Notes: generated by a model not told the origin, from the sequence alone. A stretch of DNA of 56,741 bases from Bacteroidota bacterium (GCA_018267195.1 JAFDYY010000017.1:1-56741), one strand, 5' to 3'. Shown: positions 43,693-52,094, counted from the first letter of the stretch. Made by a program: numbers and translations.

Positions 43693-44346
43693 ATGTTTAT
43701 GCGTTGGTGGCCCAAACTCGCACGTCTATTAATTATTTTTTGCCTGAGCATACTGCTGCTGGTGGCGCTGGCTAACTGGTGGGTGGTAAAAAGTACGGAG
43801 GCCAATGTATTTACCGACCTGCACAATTTTCCCGGACGACAAGTGGCGCTGGTCCTCGGCACCAGCAGCAAATTAAAAAACGGATCTGCCAATCCTTTCT
43901 TTGAAAACCGTATCAAAGCTGCTGCTCAGCTATACCACGAAGGGAAGGTTTCGCACTTTATCCTAAGTGGCGATAACCGCTCCCGGTATTACAACGAACC
44001 AATGGAAATGAAAAAAGCGCTTGTTAAAATGAACGTACCCGACAGCGCCATTACACTCGATCTGGCCGGCCTTCGCACGCTGGATTCGATAGTGCGGAGC
44101 AAAGAAATTTTTGGGCAGGATAAAATTACTATTATCACTCAGCCCTTCCACAGCTACCGGGCTTTGTTCATCAGCCGGTTTTATAATATAGAGGCCGTAG
44201 CCTTGGTAACACAAGACCCCGAAAACCAAACTCCGGTTAGTGTATCCGTACGCGAATATTTTGCCCGTGCCAAAGCCGTTCTTGATTTATATATTCTCAA
44301 TACTCCTCCCCGGCACTTGGGCGAAAAAGAAATTATCCAACCATAG
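43693..44346 (+). CDS. SanA/YdcF-family (DUF218) membrane protein
   Basis: A protein of 217 residues from the ATG at 43693 (a TTG at 43687 is an alternative). One membrane segment (about 10-30) is followed by a DUF218 domain with Ala-Leu-Val-Leu-Gly-Thr-Ser, Asn-Arg-Ile-Lys-Ala-Ala, Leu-Ser-Gly-Asp-Asn, Met-Lys-Lys-Ala-Leu and Gln-Pro-Phe-His-Ser-Tyr-Arg-Ala. SanA in enterobacteria affects envelope permeability and vancomycin tolerance; the reaction is unknown. It follows the methyltransferase gene by 23 bases, suggesting cotranscription. Confidence 0.9.
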   Translation: MFMRWWPKLARLLIIFCLSILLLVALANWWVVKSTEANVFTDLHNFPGRQVALVLGTSSKLKNGSANPFFENRIKAAAQLYHEGKVSHFILSGDNRSRYYNEPMEMKKALVKMNVPDSAITLDLAGLRTLDSIVRSKEIFGQDKITIITQPFHSYRALFISRFYNIEAVALVTQDPENQTPVSVSVREYFARAKAVLDLYILNTPPRHLGEKEIIQP

Positions 44347-44402
44347 TGCCCTGTTTCCATATAGTTTAGAATGAGTAAATTGTCATTTGAACTATTTAGA
44401 TC

Positions 44403-45494
44403 ATGGAATTTTTTGTTAACTCCGATATTTCGCAAGCCTACACCTTAGATACTTCCTTCTACCTGAAAGAAGATTTTTTTCAACAGGCTAAAGAAAAAAT
44501 ATTTTCTATGTGCTGGCACTATATCGGAGATACCGATCAGGTAAAAGAAAAGGGATGGGTTACGCCCGTAAAACTTTTGGACGGATACCTGGAAGAACCG
44601 CTAATACTTTCAAAAGATAAAAATGATAAACTGCACTGCCTCTCCAATGTGTGTACCCATCGTGGAAATTTATTGGTAGAACAGCCCTGCAAGGTTAACG
44701 ACATCCGTTGCCAATACCATGGACGCAGGTTTCAGCTGGATGGCACTTTCTTATCTATGCCCGAGTTTAAAGAAGTAAAAAATTTTCCTTCTCCATCCGA
44801 TAACCTACATCCGCTTCCGCTATTTAATTGGGGTAAGTGGCTATTTACTTCTCTCTCTTCTTCCTTTCGGGCGGCCGATTTTCTAAAACCGATGATCGAC
44901 CGCATGGCCTGGTTGCCGTTGCACGATTTTGTGTACCACCCCGAGTTATCTAACGAATACCTCCTTGAGGCACACTGGGCATTATATTGCGAAAACTACC
45001 TTGAGGGGTTTCATATTCCGTTTGTGCATGCGGGATTAAATTCGGTAATTGATTATGGAAATTATTCCGTAGAGCTTTTCAAGTATTCTAATTTACAACT
45101 GGGTATTGCCAAAGAAGGCGAATTAGTGTTTGATCTCCCTCCCACTTCGCCCGATTACGGAAAGAAAATAGCCGGCTATTATTTTTGGGTATTTCCTAAC
45201 CTGATGTTCAATTTCTATCCGTGGGGCTTATCAATAAACATCGTTCAGCCCATCAGCATCAACCGCACTAAAGTTTCATTTTTATCGTACGTGTGCGATG
45301 AGAGCAAATTACGGCAAGGAGCCGGAGCCGACTTGCACCGGGTAGAGATGGAAGACGAAGACATTGTACAGAACGTGCAAAAGGGAATCCGCTCCCGGTT
45401 CTACCACCACGGGCGATACTCCGTTACCAAAGAACAAGGTACCCATCATTTTCATCGGTTAATTTCCATGTTCATGAATGAGAATAGGCCATAA
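44403..45494 (+). CDS. Rieske ring-hydroxylating oxygenase, alpha subunit type
   Basis: A protein of 363 residues. The Rieske 2Fe-2S ligands are Cys84 and His86 (Cys-Thr-His-Arg-Gly) with Cys103 and His106 (Cys-Gln-Tyr-His-Gly-Arg). The mononuclear iron ligands are His204 and His209 in Glu-Gly-Phe-His-Ile-Pro-Phe-Val-His, with a late Asp in Met-Glu-Asp-Glu-Asp-Ile-Val as the third. Such enzymes insert oxygen into an aromatic ring or a methyl/amine group, using a reductase partner. No reductase or ferredoxin gene is nearby, so the substrate is unknown; choline or carnitine oxygenase relatives have a similar length. Confidence 0.88.
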   Translation: MEFFVNSDISQAYTLDTSFYLKEDFFQQAKEKIFSMCWHYIGDTDQVKEKGWVTPVKLLDGYLEEPLILSKDKNDKLHCLSNVCTHRGNLLVEQPCKVNDIRCQYHGRRFQLDGTFLSMPEFKEVKNFPSPSDNLHPLPLFNWGKWLFTSLSSSFRAADFLKPMIDRMAWLPLHDFVYHPELSNEYLLEAHWALYCENYLEGFHIPFVHAGLNSVIDYGNYSVELFKYSNLQLGIAKEGELVFDLPPTSPDYGKKIAGYYFWVFPNLMFNFYPWGLSINIVQPISINRTKVSFLSYVCDESKLRQGAGADLHRVEMEDEDIVQNVQKGIRSRFYHHGRYSVTKEQGTHHFHRLISMFMNENRP

Positions 45495-45525
45495 CCCATC
45501 GTCATTTGCCTCTGTCTGCCGGCTA

Positions 45526-45555
45526 ATGTCATCTCAAACCTTTAGCTTATCTTTG
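45526..45555 (+). promoter_or_regulatory. Putative promoter of ahcY
   Basis: TATCTTTG (45548-45555) matches TAnnTTTG exactly and is preceded 19 bases upstream by ATG in place of TTG (45526-45528). The ahcY start at 45585 lies 29 bases after the box. Confidence 0.45.
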
Positions 45556-45584
45556 CTGCTTAATAAGAAAAAACAGAAATAATT

Positions 45585-46889
45585 ATGGTAGCTGAAAAAA
45601 TTGCCTACAAAGTAAAAGACATGTCATTGGCCGAATGGGGCCGTAAAGAAATTAAACTGGCTGAAGCCGAAATGCCCGGGTTAATGGCTATCCGCGAAGA
45701 GTATGGATCCAAAAAACCTCTGAAAGGGGCCCGCATTGCCGGGTGCCTGCACATGACAATACAAACAGCCGTTCTGATAGAAACGCTGAAAGAACTGGGA
45801 GCCGAGGTAAGTTGGAGTTCGTGCAATATCTTTTCCACACAAGACCACGCAGCCGCTGCCATAGCAGCAGCCGGCATTCCGGTATATGCCTGGAAAGGGA
45901 TGAACGAAAAAGAATTTGATTGGTGTATTGAACAAACCCTCCATGCCTTTACAGGAGGCCAACCCCTGAATATGATTTTAGATGATGGCGGAGACCTGAC
46001 CAACATGGTGCTGGATCGTTTTCCCGAGCTGGTTTCGGGCATCAAAGGAATTTCAGAAGAAACCACTACGGGCGTTCATCGTCTGATTGAGCGCATGCAC
46101 AATGGAAAACTTCCCCTGCCGGCTATTAACATCAACGACTCGGTAACGAAATCTAAATTCGATAATAAATACGGTTGCAAAGAATCGCTGGTAGATGCTA
46201 TCCGTAGAGCTACTGATGTAATGATGGCCGGAAAAGTAGCCGTAGTGGCAGGCTATGGAGATGTGGGCAAGGGCTCTGCTGCCTCCTTGCGCGGAGCCGG
46301 AGCACGTGTAATCGTTACGGAAATTGATCCGATCTGTGCCTTACAAGCGGCCATGGATGGATTTGCCGTGAAGAAAATGGATGATGCCGTAAAAAGTGCA
46401 GACATTATTGTTACCGCCACCGGAAATTTTGGAATTGTTTTAGGTCGTCATTTTGAAACTATGAAAGACAAAGCCATTGTTTGCAACATTGGTCACTTCG
46501 ATAATGAAATTGATGTAGCTTGGCTAAACAAAAGTGCCACCAAAGACACTATTAAACCGCAGGTAGATATTTACACCTTGAAAAATGGAAACCAGGTGAT
46601 TCTTCTGGCCGAAGGCCGGTTAGTAAACTTAGGCTGTGCCACCGGTCATCCTTCGTTTGTCATGTCGAATTCATTCTCTAACCAAACCATTGCCCAGTTA
46701 GAACTTTGGACCAACGCAGGCAAGTACGAAAACAAAGTGTACATGCTGCCTAAACATCTCGATGAAAAAGTAGCCCAACTGCATTTGAAAAAAATTGGTG
46801 TTGAGTTGGATACCCTTACGGCCGATCAGGCCAAATATATTGGCGTAGAAGTAAAAGGACCGTTCAAACCCGACTACTACAGGTATTAA
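45585..46889 (+). CDS. ahcY: Adenosylhomocysteinase
   Basis: A protein of 434 residues that splits S-adenosylhomocysteine to homocysteine and adenosine, using bound NAD, and so relieves inhibition of methyltransferases. The active site has His-Met-Thr-Ile-Gln-Thr-Ala-Val-Leu (56-64) and [10 protein letters not shown] (79-88). The NAD fold motif is Gly-Tyr-Gly-Asp-Val-Gly-Lys-Gly (223-230), and the Lys-Pro-Asp-Tyr-Tyr-Arg-Tyr C-terminus completes the NAD site. Its length matches the family. A small membrane protein gene follows after 10 bases. Confidence 0.98.
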   Translation: MVAEKIAYKVKDMSLAEWGRKEIKLAEAEMPGLMAIREEYGSKKPLKGARIAGCLHMTIQTAVLIETLKELGAEVSWSSCNIFSTQDHAAAAIAAAGIPVYAWKGMNEKEFDWCIEQTLHAFTGGQPLNMILDDGGDLTNMVLDRFPELVSGIKGISEETTTGVHRLIERMHNGKLPLPAININDSVTKSKFDNKYGCKESLVDAIRRATDVMMAGKVAVVAGYGDVGKGSAASLRGAGARVIVTEIDPICALQAAMDGFAVKKMDDAVKSADIIVTATGNFGIVLGRHFETMKDKAIVCNIGHFDNEIDVAWLNKSATKDTIKPQVDIYTLKNGNQVILLAEGRLVNLGCATGHPSFVMSNSFSNQTIAQLELWTNAGKYENKVYMLPKHLDEKVAQLHLKKIGVELDTLTADQAKYIGVEVKGPFKPDYYRY

Positions 46890-46899
46890 CGGGTAAAAA

Positions 46900-47127
46900 A
46901 TGAAGCCTTCTAAAATAAATGGTGGAATTGCGATTTACTATGGTATAAGCGGAATCGTGTTAGCCATTGCCGGAGTTATCTCAACCGGTATATGGCTTTT
47001 TAAAACGGCTACCCACCAGACCGATTTTTCGTGGGGCACATTACTCGGGCTGATATTGGCTATCCTTGTTATGGGAAGTGTTGGCTATGCCATTCTTCGC
47101 GTAGGGTATGAAGAAATAGAAAAGTAA
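46900..47127 (+). CDS. Small two-pass membrane protein downstream of ahcY
   Basis: A protein of 75 residues with two hydrophobic segments (about 12-32 and 45-66). It starts 10 bases after ahcY and ends 31 bases before a strong terminator, so it is read with ahcY. I do not recognise the family and see no catalytic motif. Confidence 0.65.
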   Translation: MKPSKINGGIAIYYGISGIVLAIAGVISTGIWLFKTATHQTDFSWGTLLGLILAILVMGSVGYAILRVGYEEIEK

Positions 47128-47158
47128 TTACGTTACACTCTCTGCTTGCAAAAGAGAG

Positions 47159-47186
47159 AAGCCCCAGGGTTCTTACCTTGGGGCTT
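47159..47186 (+). terminator. Terminator of the ahcY unit
   Basis: An 8-pair GC-rich stem (AAGCCCCA with TGGGGCTT), extended across a bulge by GG/CC, is followed by a T-rich tract. It stands 31 bases after the small membrane gene. The A-rich upstream side means that it may also act in the minus direction for the SUI1 gene. Confidence 0.8.
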
Positions 47187-47244
47187 TGTATTTATATTTT
47201 TTGTCGCCATAACACATTTAGAAACAAAAACTCACTTCGTATGC

Positions 47245-47592
47245 CTACCCTACTCGTTTGGCCTTATACCCTTCTTTAACAAGTGCCTGCACCACTTTGT
47301 CGCGCAGGTCGCCCTGTAAAATAATTTCTCCGTTTTTAAAAGAGCCTCCCACGCCACATTTAGATTTTAATAATTTTGTGAGCAATTCTAAATCGTCCAG
47401 TTTTCCAATAAACCCTGTTACCAGAGTAACCTGCTTGCCTGCTCGCCCGTTTTTGTCGAGAAAAACTTTTAGGTTTTGCTGCTGAGGTGGAAGAGTTGGA
47501 GCTTCATCGGAGCCGGCAAATTCGTAATTAAAATCCTGATTGGTAGAATAAACTACTCCTTCCCGGTTTTTCCATTCGTTCTTCTTGGCCAT
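47245..47592 (-). CDS. SUI1/eIF1-like translation initiation factor
   Basis: A protein of 115 residues with the SUI1 domain in its second half: Arg-Ala-Gly-Lys-Gln-Val-Thr-Leu-Val-Thr-Gly-Phe, Leu-Leu-Lys-Ser-Lys-Cys-Gly-Val-Gly-Gly-Ser and Ile-Ile-Leu-Gln-Gly-Asp. Bacterial YciH proteins of this type may act at translation initiation, by analogy with eIF1. The start is 8 bases after the DnaJ-like gene stop, so both are one operon. Confidence 0.93.
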   Translation of the reverse strand: MAKKNEWKNREGVVYSTNQDFNYEFAGSDEAPTLPPQQQNLKVFLDKNGRAGKQVTLVTGFIGKLDDLELLTKLLKSKCGVGGSFKNGEIILQGDLRDKVVQALVKEGYKAKRVG

Positions 47593-47600
47593 ATCAATTT

Positions 47601-48383
47601 TTAAAATTTATGAACCTGTAAAAACACGATTGTTAAGATAAACAAAATGGCATTAACAATAGCCACATTAAACCGGAACTCCACTCCCTTCCAATAAAAA
47701 GTACCCATCAACGAAGTGGCTAATAATATTATAGGCCAAAAAATAAAATTCCCGTAAATCGAAATTTCAATGGGTATTCGGTTGTGTGTATGTTCTTCTT
47801 CCAAACTCATCGGTATTGAAAACAAAGCCGAACGATAGATAATCAATTGTGTCTCACGGCTTATTTTGAGGGCTGCCAACCGGTTTACCGTAACCGAACG
47901 GCCATCGCTCAATACTATCTTTAATGTAGAGCGCCCATCCTCATAGTGCGATCGAATTTGCTCAGTCGTCTGGGTTTGTGGAAGTGAATAATCGGCTATC
48001 AAAACAATGGAAAACAAGAGCGTCAGCCTGGAAACAAATATAGCATACCGCAGGTGGGCCGCCATCATGGCCAAAATTTCTTCTCTCCGGGTTGGCCTCA
48101 GCGAGCCTCTCTGCCGAGCTTTTGGACGGTAGCGGGGATCACGGTGAGCCGGTGGAGTCTTTACTTCCGTTGTAGTTCCTCTCAGCATCTGATCATACGC
48201 TGCCTTACGCAGCGGATCGCCCAACACTTCGTATGCCTCGTTAATTTCTTTAATGATAATTTCCGCTTGTTGAGATGTATTTTTATCCGGATGAAACTGC
48301 AACGCCAGTTTACGATAGGCACGTTTAATCTCCGCCTCGGAAGCGTACATGCTGATTCCTAACACGAAGTAATAGTTTTTCAT
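47601..48383 (-). CDS. DnaJ-domain membrane protein
   Basis: A protein of 260 residues. A J domain (1-65) has the invariant His-Pro-Asp near residue 32, with Asp-Pro-Leu-Arg-Lys-Ala-Ala-Tyr-Asp at its end, so it should stimulate an Hsp70 ATPase. The remainder is not DnaJ-like: a basic linker, then hydrophobic stretches near 110-130, 210-230 and 237-257, so it is membrane bound. It lacks the Gly/Phe region and zinc fingers of a general DnaJ, and looks like a specialised co-chaperone that recruits DnaK to the membrane. Cotranscribed with the SUI1 gene. Confidence 0.88.
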   Translation of the reverse strand: MKNYYFVLGISMYASEAEIKRAYRKLALQFHPDKNTSQQAEIIIKEINEAYEVLGDPLRKAAYDQMLRGTTTEVKTPPAHRDPRYRPKARQRGSLRPTRREEILAMMAAHLRYAIFVSRLTLLFSIVLIADYSLPQTQTTEQIRSHYEDGRSTLKIVLSDGRSVTVNRLAALKISRETQLIIYRSALFSIPMSLEEEHTHNRIPIEISIYGNFIFWPIILLATSLMGTFYWKGVEFRFNVAIVNAILFILTIVFLQVHKF

Positions 48384-48396
48384 TCAGGTTGCTCAG

Positions 48397-48404
48397 CAAA
48401 GGTA
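48397..48404 (-). promoter_or_regulatory. Putative -7 box of the DnaJ-like/SUI1 unit
   Basis: On the minus strand TACCTTTG is an exact TAnnTTTG match, 13 bases before the start at 48383. The terminator hairpin of the upstream gene fills the -33 position, so no -33 box is seen. It would give an almost leaderless transcript. Confidence 0.3.
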
Positions 48405-48411
48405 AAAAATA

Positions 48412-48432
48412 AAGCCCCGGGCTGCGGGGCTT
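48412..48432 (-). terminator. Terminator of the universal stress protein gene
   Basis: A perfect 8-base stem AAGCCCCG/CGGGGCTT with a five-base loop lies 23 bases beyond the stop of the minus-strand stress protein gene. On that strand it is followed by a T-rich tract. Standard intrinsic terminator. Confidence 0.85.
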
Positions 48433-48454
48433 ATTTTTAAAGAGAGTAATTTAT

Positions 48455-49309
48455 TTATTTTCGTTTAATAACAAAGGTAAGCACCGGGCACTTAGCCGAG
48501 CGGCCTACCACATCTTCGGCAATGCTTCCGGCCAGCACATGAGCAAAGCCCGTGCGTCCATGAGTTGCCATGCCAATCAAGTCTGCCTTTATGCTGTCGG
48601 CAAAGTAAACAATACCATCTTCTTCCGAAATATCGTTGTACACATTTATCGTATAATTTTTAAGCGCCAGCTTCTTGGCATATTTTTGTAAAGCATCCTT
48701 CACAATACGGTCACGCTGAAAATCAGCCGGGGTGTTGATTCGCACCAGGTGAATGGTGGAGTCGTAAATTTGCTGGGTACGTTTAATCATCCTCGAAAAA
48801 ACTTCTTCTTCCTGGCTCATTCCGGTGGCATAGACGATATTTTTAAAATCCGTGGTGGCGGGTTTCCCCTGCACGGTTAATACCGGGCAACGCGAATGGC
48901 GAACCACTTTCTCCGTATTGGTGCCAATTACCATGTCTTCTAATTTGGTATGCCCTTTGGTGCCCATCACAATCAGATCTACTTTTTGCTCGGCCACAAT
49001 AGTAGTAATGCCATGGTACGGATTGCCCACCCGTAATTCGCCATACACTTTAAGAGCCGAATATTTGGGGTCTTTCACCAGTTTTTCTAACTGTGCCTTC
49101 GATTTTTTCAATAACTCAAAAGTAAAAATCTTGTCTTCCCAATCTTCTTTTTGCCATTCTCCGGTAATGCGGTACGACTCGTTCTTGATTTCTTCTACCA
49201 CATGAAGCGCAATCAGATCAGCCCCGTTTTTTTTGGCCACATCAAAGGCTACATCGAAGGCTGTATTAGATGTTTTTGAAAAATCTACCGGTACCAGAAT
49301 TTTTTTCAT
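48455..49309 (-). CDS. Tandem-domain universal stress protein
   Basis: A protein of 284 residues with two USP domains (about 1-145 and 150-284). The first keeps the ATP-binding pattern Gly-x-x-Gly-x9-Gly-Thr (around Met-Gly-Thr-Lys-Gly-His). In the second the first Gly is Ala (Met-Ala-Thr-His-Gly-Arg, then Ala-Gly-Ser), so nucleotide binding there may differ. USPs accumulate in stress and growth arrest; the exact role is open. It stands alone, with a promoter upstream and a clear terminator downstream. Confidence 0.95.
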   Translation of the reverse strand: MKKILVPVDFSKTSNTAFDVAFDVAKKNGADLIALHVVEEIKNESYRITGEWQKEDWEDKIFTFELLKKSKAQLEKLVKDPKYSALKVYGELRVGNPYHGITTIVAEQKVDLIVMGTKGHTKLEDMVIGTNTEKVVRHSRCPVLTVQGKPATTDFKNIVYATGMSQEEEVFSRMIKRTQQIYDSTIHLVRINTPADFQRDRIVKDALQKYAKKLALKNYTINVYNDISEEDGIVYFADSIKADLIGMATHGRTGFAHVLAGSIAEDVVGRSAKCPVLTFVIKRK

Positions 49310-49362
49310 GTGTTTATAGTTTTAAAGTTTTTATGGTTCGGATGTAAATAAATTTTATGGAT

Positions 49363-49392
49363 CGAAGATAGGCAAAATCACAATAAAATCAA
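49363..49392 (-). promoter_or_regulatory. Putative promoter of the universal stress protein gene
   Basis: On the minus strand ATTG (49393-49390) is followed after exactly 19 bases by TATCTTCG (49370-49363), one mismatch from TAnnTTTG. The gene starts 54 bases beyond the box. Confidence 0.5.
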
Positions 49393-49402
49393 TCTTGATT
49401 TT
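49385..49402. promoter_or_regulatory. Palindrome overlapping the -33 region of the stress protein promoter
   Basis: Perfect 8-base arms AAAATCAA and TTGATTTT around TC overlap the putative -33 TTG. A regulator binding here would block or guide the sigma factor. It could alternatively be a weak hairpin after menA. Confidence 0.35.
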
Positions 49403-49434
49403 TGTCACTTCTCCGACTGATTTATGCAATACCC

Positions 49435-50328
49435 TCAAGGCATATTGCCAACCCCAAAAAGAATAACAAACAACAATGTAGATAATGCCATTTGCTTCAG
49501 CATGGGATCTAATTTCTCCGAGGGCAAAGCAGCCACTTTCCGTCCATTTATAAAAAGTAATGGTGCCGTTAACAGAAACAGCAACTGCCGGGGAGATTGA
49601 AAATCTAACCATACAAATAATAGCGTGCAGGCAAAACCGGTTATCAGCAAAAACCAGTGGTAGCGAATGGCGTTCTTTCTCCCGATCCGAACCGGAACAG
49701 AGAACTTGCCTGCGCTGCGGTCTGATTCTATATCGCGGATATTATTAATGTTAAGTACGGCTATAGAAAATAATCCGCAGGAAAAGGCCGGCAATAACTG
49801 AGGCCAGAAAAATGATTGGGTAAACAAATACTGCGAACCGATTACCCCTACTAATCCAAAAAAAATAAATACAGCTATATCGCCCAAGCCCACATATCCA
49901 TACGGTTTTTTACCTACCGTATAGGCAATGGCCGCCATAATAGAAAGCAGCCCGAGCGTTATAAAAAACAAAAATGATTGAAGTTGCCAGCCAAATGAAA
50001 AATATAAAAGCAAAATTCCACTAATTAGACAAAGGCCTACAAAAACCAAAATGGCCGTGCGCATTTGGTTTGCCGAAATCGTTCCTGATTGCACAGCACG
50101 CAATGGCCCTTTGCGTGCCGCGTGGTCAGCTCCGTGCACCGAATCGCCATAATCGTTAGCCAGGTTAGAGAGCACTTGCAAAAATACCGTGGTGCTGCAA
50201 CAAAGTATAAACAACACTATATTAAACCGATTTTGAGCAGCCGCTAAAAAAGTGCCCATGCCGATGCAGGCAAGCGACAACGGTAATGTGCGAAGTCGAA
50301 AGGCAGAAATCCAAATTTTTATACTCAT
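49435..50328 (-). CDS. menA: 1,4-dihydroxy-2-naphthoate polyprenyltransferase
   Basis: A protein of 297 residues in the UbiA superfamily, joining a polyprenyl chain to dihydroxynaphthoate in menaquinone synthesis, in the inner membrane. The first Asp-rich motif is Asn-Asp-Tyr-Gly-Asp-Ser with Ala-Arg-Lys-Gly-Pro-Leu-Arg-Ala-Val-Gln-Ser-Gly; the second is Asn-Ile-Arg-Asp-Ile-Glu-Ser-Asp. Eight or nine membrane segments are seen. It starts 2 bases after the second GPx gene, so it shares an operon with the two peroxidases. Confidence 0.93.
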   Translation of the reverse strand: MSIKIWISAFRLRTLPLSLACIGMGTFLAAAQNRFNIVLFILCCSTTVFLQVLSNLANDYGDSVHGADHAARKGPLRAVQSGTISANQMRTAILVFVGLCLISGILLLYFSFGWQLQSFLFFITLGLLSIMAAIAYTVGKKPYGYVGLGDIAVFIFFGLVGVIGSQYLFTQSFFWPQLLPAFSCGLFSIAVLNINNIRDIESDRSAGKFSVPVRIGRKNAIRYHWFLLITGFACTLLFVWLDFQSPRQLLFLLTAPLLFINGRKVAALPSEKLDPMLKQMALSTLLFVILFGVGNMP

Positions 50329-50330
50329 GG

Positions 50331-50897
50331 CTAATTCAAAATTTGGGATATGATCTGTGGGTGATCGGGTTGAACTGATGAGTTAAAGAAAATTACTTTG
50401 CCTCCATCGGCACTTACCCAATACTTAGCAAAGTTCCAATCCGGCCGATGGCCTGTTTTTGCTTTTAGCCAACGGTACAACGGGTTTGTATCACTGCCCC
50501 TAACAGAAGTTTTTTCAAACATTTGGAATTTTACTCCATAGTTCTGCTTACAAAAGTTAACAATCTCTTCGTTGCTTCCGGGCTCTTGCCACAAAAAATT
50601 ATTAGCGGGAAAACCGAGTATGGTTACTTTCTCTCCATATTGTTCGTGCAATTTTTCGAGTCCTGCATACTGGGGTGTTTTTCCGCACTTCGAGGCTGTG
50701 TTTACAATGAGTAAGGCGTGGCCTTTGTATTTTGAGAAATCAATTTCTTTACCGTCTATGCCTTTCATTTTAAAATCATAAATAGAGTGCGGCAACAACG
50801 TAATATCATTCGGTGAAAACCAATCAAGAAAATAAGACAGGAGCCCCATTGTGCCGATTATGCTAAGACCGATTAAAATGCCCCACTTATAATTCAT
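50331..50897 (-). CDS. Membrane-anchored glutathione-peroxidase-like protein
   Basis: A protein of 188 residues with an N-terminal membrane segment (about 5-24) and a thioredoxin-fold peroxidase domain. The active Cys is in Asn-Thr-Ala-Ser-Lys-Cys-Gly, with Gln in Trp-Gln-Glu-Pro-Gly and Trp in Asp-Trp-Asn-Phe. The usual second Cys (Gly-Phe-Pro-Cys-Asn) is Ala here, so resolving would have to use another thiol. Such enzymes usually take electrons from thioredoxin-like donors rather than glutathione. It overlaps the upstream GPx gene by 11 bases. Confidence 0.9.
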   Translation of the reverse strand: MNYKWGILIGLSIIGTMGLLSYFLDWFSPNDITLLPHSIYDFKMKGIDGKEIDFSKYKGHALLIVNTASKCGKTPQYAGLEKLHEQYGEKVTILGFPANNFLWQEPGSNEEIVNFCKQNYGVKFQMFEKTSVRGSDTNPLYRWLKAKTGHRPDWNFAKYWVSADGGKVIFFNSSVQPDHPQIISQILN

Positions 50898-51375
50898 CCA
50901 GTATTTCTTTGTCCATTGGCTTCACCTTAGAAGCAAAGAATTTTACTGTGCCATCAGGTTTTACTATGTACTTGCAGAAATTCCAGGTAGGCTCATGTCC
51001 TGTTTTTTCTTTCAGCCATTTATACAATTCGCTTTGATCAGTTCCTTTTACGGATATTTTTTCAAACATCTGAAAAGTAACTCCGTAGTTTTTTTGGCAG
51101 AACTCGCCAATCTCGGCATTGGTACCCGGCTCTTGCGCGCCAAAATTATTGGCCGGAAAACCCAGGATGGTTACTTTATTTCCATACAATTCGTGCAGTT
51201 TCTGTAATTCGGAATATTGAGGTGTATACCCGCACTTCGAGGCTGTATTTACGATCAGCAAAGTCTTGCCTTTGTATTGAGAGAAATCAATACTCTTACC
51301 ATCGAGGGAATTCATTTTAAAATCGTATAAAGATGTGGCCATGCCGGCCAGTAAAACTAATGCGAGCGTTTTCAT
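50887..51375 (-). CDS. Glutathione-peroxidase-like protein, probably exported
   Basis: A protein of 162 residues, close paralogue of the next gene. A short hydrophobic N-terminus (about 3-15) may be a signal peptide. The active site is Asn-Thr-Ala-Ser-Lys-Cys-Gly-Tyr-Thr-Pro-Gln, with Gln in Gly-Ala-Gln-Glu-Pro-Gly and Trp in Thr-Trp-Asn-Phe; the second Cys is again Ala (Gly-Phe-Pro-Ala-Asn-Asn-Phe). It reduces hydrogen or lipid peroxides. First gene of the GPx-GPx-menA operon. Confidence 0.92.
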   Translation of the reverse strand: MKTLALVLLAGMATSLYDFKMNSLDGKSIDFSQYKGKTLLIVNTASKCGYTPQYSELQKLHELYGNKVTILGFPANNFGAQEPGTNAEIGEFCQKNYGVTFQMFEKISVKGTDQSELYKWLKEKTGHEPTWNFCKYIVKPDGTVKFFASKVKPMDKEILDEL

Positions 51376-51406
51376 AGCAGTTTATTTTTAGTTGAAACAA
51401 TAAAAC

Positions 51407-51418
51407 AACAATATTGTT
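51407..51418. promoter_or_regulatory. Palindrome upstream of the GPx operon
   Basis: AACAATATTGTT is a perfect 12-base palindrome 32 bases upstream of the first GPx gene. It may be an operator, for example for a redox regulator, but does not match a PerR box I know. Confidence 0.3.
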
Positions 51419-51426
51419 CAGGCAAT

Positions 51427-51978
51427 TCAAAATATATTTTGCTGAATGGACAGCCAGTCTTTTCGGGTAATACGAAAGATGTCAACCTTATTTTCTTTGT
51501 AAACAGTTTTTACATCTTTTTTCATTCCGTTTTTAACTGCTACCTTTTGCGATGGCAAGTTGGTTTCGCTAATGATCGAAATCTGTGATACCGCCCAGGT
51601 ATTTCGAAAGGCTATATCGCGACATTTTTTGGCCGCTTCTAAAGCAAAGCCTTTGTTCCAAAATTCGGGAAGCAGGGAATAACCAATCTCTAATTCCTCG
51701 GCACCATCTATGGTTTGTACCAGCAGCCCGCTATGCCCTACTAATTTGCCGGATGTTTTTTCAATCAGGGCATTCATCCCTCCCAGCTCATTTTCATAAC
51801 GCCAGAATTGTTTTTCGTACCACCTCTTACACTCCTCTTCGGGCGATTTTCTTGCCTCAACCCAATGAATAGATGTACGCGGGTCTTTAAAAAACGCAAG
51901 CCATTGATCAAAATCAGGTTCTTGAATCTTTCTAAAAAGAAGCCGCTCGCTTTGCTGTCCGTCAAGAAGGTATTTCAT
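51427..51978 (-). CDS. GNAT-family acetyltransferase (RimJ-like)
   Basis: A protein of 183 residues of the acetyltransferase type that carries an acetyl group from acetyl-CoA to an amine. It starts Ser-Glu-Arg-Leu-Leu-Phe-Arg and has Leu-Val-Gly-His-Ser-Gly-Leu-Leu, Glu-Ile-Gly-Tyr-Ser-Leu-Leu-Pro-Glu-Phe-Trp-Asn-Lys-Gly-Phe-Ala and Asn-Leu-Pro-Ser-Gln-Lys-Val-Ala-Val-Lys-Asn-Gly-Met, the usual RimJ/RimL landmarks. The target is not known. It is upstream of the GPx operon with a 51-base gap. Confidence 0.92.
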   Translation of the reverse strand: MKYLLDGQQSERLLFRKIQEPDFDQWLAFFKDPRTSIHWVEARKSPEEECKRWYEKQFWRYENELGGMNALIEKTSGKLVGHSGLLVQTIDGAEELEIGYSLLPEFWNKGFALEAAKKCRDIAFRNTWAVSQISIISETNLPSQKVAVKNGMKKDVKTVYKENKVDIFRITRKDWLSIQQNIF

Positions 51979-52048
51979 TCAAAAACAAAATTTACATTCA
52001 TAAAACATCATCTTATATCGGCCCGTTTCCATTCGATTAATTTTAATA

Positions 52049-52077
52049 TTGTTTTTAGTCTGCTTTCCTTACCTTCC
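52049..52077 (+). promoter_or_regulatory. Possible promoter of the CocE-type hydrolase gene
   Basis: TTG (52049-52051) and TACCTTCC (52070-52077) stand 18 bases apart just before the start at 52095. The second box has two mismatches to TAnnTTTG, so the assignment is weak. Confidence 0.25.
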
Positions 52078-52094
52078 CGTATAAACAATTACCT

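Noticed and set aside
45495..45584. Possible SAH or SAM riboswitch before ahcY
   Set aside because: The 90-base gap holds a promoter-like box and no paired stems of those riboswitches.
49355..49612. An 85-codon minus-strand frame between the stress protein gene and menA
   Set aside because: Most of it overlaps menA in another frame and it lacks recognisable protein features.
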